Part shown: positions 14,009-17,129 of the stretch, in pieces
How positions within the stretch are numbered: the stretch's first letter is position 1
Layout of the letters: each line of letters starts with the position of its first letter
Origin: an uncultured Pirellulales bacterium
Lineage (GTDB): Bacteria; Planctomycetota; Planctomycetia; Pirellulales; Lacipirellulaceae
Assembly (NCBI GenBank): GCA_947258835.1
Contig: CAMYJY010000039.1
Location: forward strand, 1 to 17,129
Direction: 5' to 3'
Length of the DNA stretch: 17,129 bases
Made by a program: the position numbers and the translations under genes
The notes under the pieces: model-generated
Seen by the model: the letters and a program-made list of their open reading frames with translations, nothing else
What the model was told of the DNA's origin: nothing
The model's database searches: none

Positions 14009-14794
14009 ATGCCTTCCTCACAATCCACGGCCGCGGCCCCTGTGATCGCCACGCTGGCTCAGCGCGAGCTGGTGCGTTTTTTTCGGCAGCGGAATCGCGT
14101 CGTGGGCGCGCTGGTACAGCCCATCATGTTTTGGTTGTTGTTTAGCGCGGGGCTGCGCAGCAGCGACTTGGGGTACGCATTTTTCTTCCCCGGCACGTTG
14201 GCCATGATTTTGTTGTTTACGGCGATCTTTGCCACCATCTCCATCATCGAAGATCGCCGCGAAGGATTTTTGCAATCGGTCTTGGTGGCACCGGCGCCCC
14301 GTTGGGCCATGGTGCTAGGTAAGATTGGCGGCGGGGCAACCATTGCCATGCTACAAGCCCTGTTGTTTTTGGCCTTGGGATGGCTCACGCTGGGACTTGC
14401 CAGTGCACTAGGCCAGGTAGTAGCGGCGGTGCTGCTGATGGTGGCTATCGCCATCGCGCTGACGGCCTTGGGATTTTTCTTGGCTTGGCGGATGGATTCT
14501 ACGCAGGGTTTTCACGCCATCATGAGCGTTTTCCTGTTTCCCATGTGGCTGCTCTCCGGCTCCTTGTTTCCTGACGTGCCGGGCAGCTGGTTGACGTGGC
14601 TTTCGCGTTGGAACCCGCTCACCTACGGGGTGGCCGGGCTACGGCATTATCTCCAGTTTGACGGAGCCGCTCCCGCTCTCGACGCACTGCCCTCGCTGAC
14701 CATGTGCTGGCTGGTCACACTAGGTTTTGCCGTCCTCATGCTGGCGTTATCCTGGCGGATCGCCGGGACGCGGACCACGGGGGATTTATTGTGA
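14009..14794 (+). CDS. ABC-2 type transporter permease
   Basis: This integral membrane protein has 261 residues and about six helices. The family segment LLSGSLFPDVPGSW, then WLSRWNPLTYGVAGLR, precedes the last helix, as in NodJ/DrrB-like permeases. The N-terminal cytoplasmic arm (LAQRELVRFFRQRNRVVG) and the cytoplasmic EDRREGFLQSVLVAP, the likely coupling helix that contacts the ATPase, are both present. The start is ATG at 14009, preceded by a purine-rich AAAAAGAGAC. The 49 bases separating it from the ATPase are the widest gap inside the operon. The stop overlaps the DUF420 start as GTGA. Confidence 0.9.
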   Translation: MPSSQSTAAAPVIATLAQRELVRFFRQRNRVVGALVQPIMFWLLFSAGLRSSDLGYAFFFPGTLAMILLFTAIFATISIIEDRREGFLQSVLVAPAPRWAMVLGKIGGGATIAMLQALLFLALGWLTLGLASALGQVVAAVLLMVAIAIALTALGFFLAWRMDSTQGFHAIMSVFLFPMWLLSGSLFPDVPGSWLTWLSRWNPLTYGVAGLRHYLQFDGAAPALDALPSLTMCWLVTLGFAVLMLALSWRIAGTRTTGDLL

Positions 14795-15288
14795 ACGAGC
14801 TTGCTCTGCTGGTGGCAGCGCATCCGCTAGTCCATCTGAATGCCGCGCTGAATGCCTTGGCTGCCGTGTTGTTGGTCCTGGGCTACCGCTTGATCAAACA
14901 AGGTCGGCCACAGGCACACGGCCGCGTGATGCTGGCCGCCTTTGGCGTATCGTGTTTGTTTTTGATGAGTTATCTTACCTACCACGGCCTGGAGGGCAGC
15001 GTAAAGTTTACGCATCCGGGCGCGGTACGCTACATGTACTTATTGATTTTGCTAACACATGTGGTGTTGGCGGCCGCCGTACCCTGGTTGGCAGTGGTCA
15101 CGATCTGGCTGGCCTTGCGGGGGACGGGCGTGTGGGGCGGTGCCTTGACCGAGGCAGAGCGCGCCACGCAACGCGCCAGGCATCGCCGCTGGGCGAGGTG
15201 GACCTTTCCCATCTGGATGTACGTCTCGGTGACGGGTGTTATCGTGTACCTGATGCTGTACCATCTGTGGCCACCGGCGGGGATATGA
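14791..15288 (+). CDS. DUF420 membrane protein, oxidase-associated
   Basis: This 165-residue protein has about four transmembrane helices and the conserved polar residues of DUF420: HPLVHLNAALN (His11, His15, Asn17), His43 in the first cytoplasmic loop, SYLTYHG (His65), LLTHVVLAAAVP and HRRWARWTFPIWMYVSVTG. Histidines placed inside helices suggest metal or heme contacts. Family members are repeatedly encoded beside cytochrome c oxidase assembly genes; the exact biochemical role is not established to my knowledge. The start is GTG at 14791, overlapping the permease stop; the longer open frame upstream lies over the permease and lacks membrane logic. The stop overlaps the next small gene as ATGA. 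Confidence 0.9.
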   Translation: MNELALLVAAHPLVHLNAALNALAAVLLVLGYRLIKQGRPQAHGRVMLAAFGVSCLFLMSYLTYHGLEGSVKFTHPGAVRYMYLLILLTHVVLAAAVPWLAVVTIWLALRGTGVWGGALTEAERATQRARHRRWARWTFPIWMYVSVTGVIVYLMLYHLWPPAGI

Positions 15289-15491
15289 CCTCACATCTAG
15301 TTTCTGGCTCCCTGTTCGGCCTAGTTTCCCGATTTGCCTCCGTGGATGAAGGCCTTGGCTGGGGCTTGCTGGGACTACTTGCCGTAACGGGTCTGTGCGG
15401 TTTTAACTATTGCGTTTCGACGTCATCTCAAGACAACGATGGTGGGGCGAACCGAAATCGTGACGCCTGGCACGGTGGCGACAATTTATGA
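15285..15491 (+). CDS. Small single-pass membrane protein (68 residues), end of oxidase-assembly operon
   Basis: An ATG within ATGA overlaps the DUF420 stop, exactly like the ctaA/ctaB junction, and opens 68 codons to TGA at 15489-15491. The protein has a short N-terminus, one hydrophobic helix (about residues 26-44, WGLLGLLAVTGLCGFNYCV) and a hydrophilic Asp/Asn/Gly-rich tail. I do not recognise a family. Support comes from the coupled start, the single clean helix and its place in a compact operon. Against it stand its shortness and the lack of any motif. The stop lies 22 bases before the insertion sequence, so the gene appears intact. Confidence 0.5.
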   Translation: MTSHLVSGSLFGLVSRFASVDEGLGWGLLGLLAVTGLCGFNYCVSTSSQDNDGGANRNRDAWHGGDNL

Positions 15492-15504
15492 GGGTTGGTG
15501 GTGG

Positions 15505-15513
15505 GGCTGCGCC
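15505..15513 (+). repeat. Left copy of imperfect 9-bp target duplication
   Basis: GGCTGCGCC directly precedes the insertion sequence. The matching copy after its right end (17032-17040) is GGCTTCGCC, eight of nine identical. Nine bases is the duplication length known for IS50/Tn5. Confidence 0.7.
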
Positions 15514-15532
15514 CTGTTGTTTATACACAAGT
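15514..15532 (+). repeat. Left 19-bp terminal inverted repeat
   Basis: CTGTTGTTTATACACAAGT; an exact reverse complement lies at 17013-17031. The TTATACACAAGT part equals the inner 12 bases of the Tn5 ends recognised by its transposase. Confidence 0.95.
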
Positions 15533-15629
15533 TTCCGAAAATTTTAGCGATTCCGACCAGTTTTGGCACAAGATTTGCGCCAGCAATTCTGGCAGTGACT
15601 AACCTGCCAATATTGCATGGAGCATAACA

Positions 15630-17024
15630 ATGTGTGAAGGAATTGTGAAGGAACTTGAGGGCATTGATTTAGGAGACAAGCGATTGAATAGGCGTAGTGA
15701 GGCCATTCTCGAATCCCTGGCAGCCAATCCTCAGGCGAGTATCAACTCTGCCTGTGATGGCTGGGGTGACACGCTGGCCGCTTACCGATTTTTTAAGAAT
15801 TCAGCTGTTGAGTCGACTCAAATCTTGCAGCCTCATGTGGAGGCGACCAAGGGTCGCATCCAGGAGCACCCTGTCGTTTTGATCGTGCAAGACACCACGG
15901 AACTAGACTTTAGTTCCCATCCCCCTGAGGATGCCAACTGTTTGAATCAAGAAGATCGTTTGGGACTTTATGATCACACGCATCTTGCCGTCACTCCGGA
16001 TCGACTTTGCCTAGGTGTGGTGGGGGTGGAAGAGTTCGACCGTACGCCAGAAACTCTCGGCAAAACCAAAGAGCGTAGTACCCTGCCGATTGAAGAAAAG
16101 GAAAGTCTTCGTTGGCTCACCGGATATCGCCTGGCATCGCAGTTGTCAGGTGCGACTCCTACGACGCAGATTATAAATGTCGCTGATCGTGAAGCGGACA
16201 TTTATGATATTTTCATGGAAGCCGAACAGCATCCTACGCCTGCGGACTTCATTATTCGTTCGAAAATAGAACGCTGTACTCCGGAGCGTGATCCCGATTC
16301 GGGTCCAGCCGTTTATCGCAAAGTATGGGATGAGGTGCGTGCCTCAGAACTCCGCACCATGCGGACCATCGATCTTCCTCAAACTCCTAAACGCAAAGCA
16401 CGTCAGGCAGAGCTAGAGATTCGTGCTATTGAAATCACTGTCAAACCACCGCACGCCCGTTCTTCTTTACCGACCGTGACTTATAACGTGGTCTTAGCCG
16501 AAGAGGTCCATGGACCTGGGGACGAAACGGATGTTTCCTGGATACTCATCACGTCTCTGCCGATCGATTCGGTAAAAGACATTTTGCAGGTGATTGATTA
16601 CTACGTGGCAAGGTGGACCGTGGAAGTTTATTTTCGCGTTCTCAAGACGGGGTGCCGTGTCGAAGAGATTCAACTAGAAACGATGCGTCGTGTCAAAAAC
16701 TGTCTTGCATTCTACAGGATCATCGCCTGGCGGGTGATGTACCTCACGCACTTGAATCGCGAATGTCCGTCCCTGCCTTGCGATGCCGTCTTTGATGATT
16801 GCGAGTGGATGTCTGTTTGGAAGGTCACGACGAAAGAGGAAATTCCGGACACTCCACCTCCGTTGTCCGAATTCATGCCGCTGCTAGCACGCCTCGGAGG
16901 CTACAACAACCGACCTGGCGAGTCGCCTCCCGGGCCACAAGCAGTCTGGGTCGGCATCCGCAGAATGTGCGACTTTGCCACTGCGTGGCTAGAGTTCGGG
17001 CCAAAAAAGAGGACTTGTGTATAA
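15630..17024 (+). CDS. tnp: IS4-family transposase (Tn5/IS50-like)
   Basis: This is a cut-and-paste DDE transposase of 464 residues, close to the 476 of Tn5. The N-terminal DNA-binding region (LGDKRLNRRSEAILESLAANP, then AAYRFFKN) is typical. Catalytic residues are present: Asp88 in IVQDTTELDF, Asp186 in VADREADIYD, and Glu332 in the Y-x2-R-x3-E-x6-K signature (YVARWTVEVYFRVLKTG). The C-terminal GGYNNRPGESPPGPQAVWVG is also usual in this subgroup. The start is ATG at 15630, 98 bases inside the left end. The TAA stop (17022-17024) lies within the right terminal repeat. The gene appears intact and probably active. Confidence 0.95.
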   Translation: MCEGIVKELEGIDLGDKRLNRRSEAILESLAANPQASINSACDGWGDTLAAYRFFKNSAVESTQILQPHVEATKGRIQEHPVVLIVQDTTELDFSSHPPEDANCLNQEDRLGLYDHTHLAVTPDRLCLGVVGVEEFDRTPETLGKTKERSTLPIEEKESLRWLTGYRLASQLSGATPTTQIINVADREADIYDIFMEAEQHPTPADFIIRSKIERCTPERDPDSGPAVYRKVWDEVRASELRTMRTIDLPQTPKRKARQAELEIRAIEITVKPPHARSSLPTVTYNVVLAEEVHGPGDETDVSWILITSLPIDSVKDILQVIDYYVARWTVEVYFRVLKTGCRVEEIQLETMRRVKNCLAFYRIIAWRVMYLTHLNRECPSLPCDAVFDDCEWMSVWKVTTKEEIPDTPPPLSEFMPLLARLGGYNNRPGESPPGPQAVWVGIRRMCDFATAWLEFGPKKRTCV

Positions 17025-17031
17025 ACAACAG
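17013..17031 (-). repeat. Right 19-bp terminal inverted repeat
   Basis: ACTTGTGTATAAACAACAG is the exact reverse complement of 15514-15532. It contains the stop codon of the transposase. Confidence 0.95.
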
Positions 17032-17040
17032 GGCTTCGCC
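17032..17040 (+). repeat. Right copy of imperfect 9-bp target duplication
   Basis: GGCTTCGCC differs at one base from GGCTGCGCC at 15505-15513. The mismatch could be a later mutation. Confidence 0.7.
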
Positions 17041-17049
17041 CCAGCCTAC

Positions 17050-17128
17050 GGGTGTGTCCCAATCCCGTTCGGCACGAAAGTTGCGCCCAAGCAGCAGCAG
17101 TGATTTCATGCACATTGGGTGTGTCCCA
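17050..17128 (+). repeat. Twice-repeated 12-base word in flank
   Basis: GGGTGTGTCCCA occurs at 17050-17061 and again at 17117-17128, 67 bases apart, in the non-coding flank after the insertion sequence. The second copy runs to the window edge. It may belong to another repeat or mobile element beginning here; no gene is visible in 17032-17129. Confidence 0.55.
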
Positions 17129-17129
17129 C

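Larger units (their letters stand above)
15514..17031 (+). mobile_element. Complete IS4-family insertion sequence, IS50/Tn5 subgroup (1518 bp)
   Basis: The element is bounded by perfect 19-bp inverted ends, CTGTTGTTTATACACAAGT, which differ from the Tn5 outside end CTGACTCTTATACACAAGT only in bases 4-7. It holds one transposase gene with intact DDE residues. The size is close to IS50 (about 1.5 kb). A 9-bp direct repeat with one mismatch flanks it. The transposase has more AT-rich codon use than the neighbouring genes, in keeping with recent arrival. It sits just after the heme A operon. Confidence 0.93.

Noticed and set aside
15439..15627. Open frame of 62 codons spanning the left end of the insertion sequence
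   Set aside because: It crosses the insertion boundary and overlaps the small operon gene; it is a by-product of the insertion.

Overview
The window looks like a chromosomal stretch from a planctomycete, most likely of the Pirellulaceae type. The basis is recognition of several traits rather than a database search: a secreted protein ending in dockerin-like repeats and a PEP-CTERM anchor, a Rieske protein whose C-terminal half resembles planctomycete bc-complex Rieske subunits, and a GC-rich ctaA-ctaB-ABC-DUF420 block for cytochrome oxidase assembly.

Layout. (1) 3-668 is the 3' part of an unrecognised gene, converging on purD (698-1996, minus). (2) 2205-5566 is a plus-strand group: a Rieske-like protein with an altered first cluster box, an exported protein with cupredoxin-type copper ligands, and a diheme cytochrome c overlapping it by four bases. 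Together they look like an electron-transfer module. A perfect TTGACA box lies upstream. Two diverged copies of an intergenic repeat sit at 2069-2117 and 3196-3268. (3) 5683-7998 encodes a secreted two-DTG aspartyl-protease-like protein with a dockerin segment and PEP-CTERM anchor. Its reading frame runs 192 bases antisense into the end of the next gene. (4) 7807-10295 (minus) is an ABC exporter: the ATPase first, then a large permease. (5) 10296-11095 has no credible gene. It holds a cluster of ATTCCC-N8-GGGAAT palindromic repeats (10443-10683) and two adjacent hairpins about 110-140 bases before ctaA. (6) 11096-15491 is a tightly packed plus-strand operon: ctaA (heme A synthase), ctaB (heme O synthase), an ABC ATPase and ABC-2 permease, a DUF420 membrane protein and a probable 68-residue membrane protein. 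Three junctions are ATGA or GTGA overlaps. (7) 15514-17031 is a complete insertion sequence of the IS4 family, IS50/Tn5 subgroup. It has perfect 19-bp ends, an intact DDE transposase and an 8-of-9 target duplication, and it lies 22 bases after the last operon gene. (8) 17032-17129 is non-coding flank with a 12-base word repeated twice.

How the genes work together. ctaA and ctaB make heme A for cytochrome c oxidase. DUF420 proteins are repeatedly found beside oxidase assembly genes. The ABC pair embedded between them is probably co-expressed and may serve oxidase biogenesis. With the Rieske/cupredoxin/cytochrome group upstream, much of the window concerns respiratory electron transfer. The least explained items are the Rieske protein with a shifted box-1 histidine and no evident membrane anchor, the PEP-CTERM two-lobed protease with its antisense tail, and the paired hairpins before ctaA.
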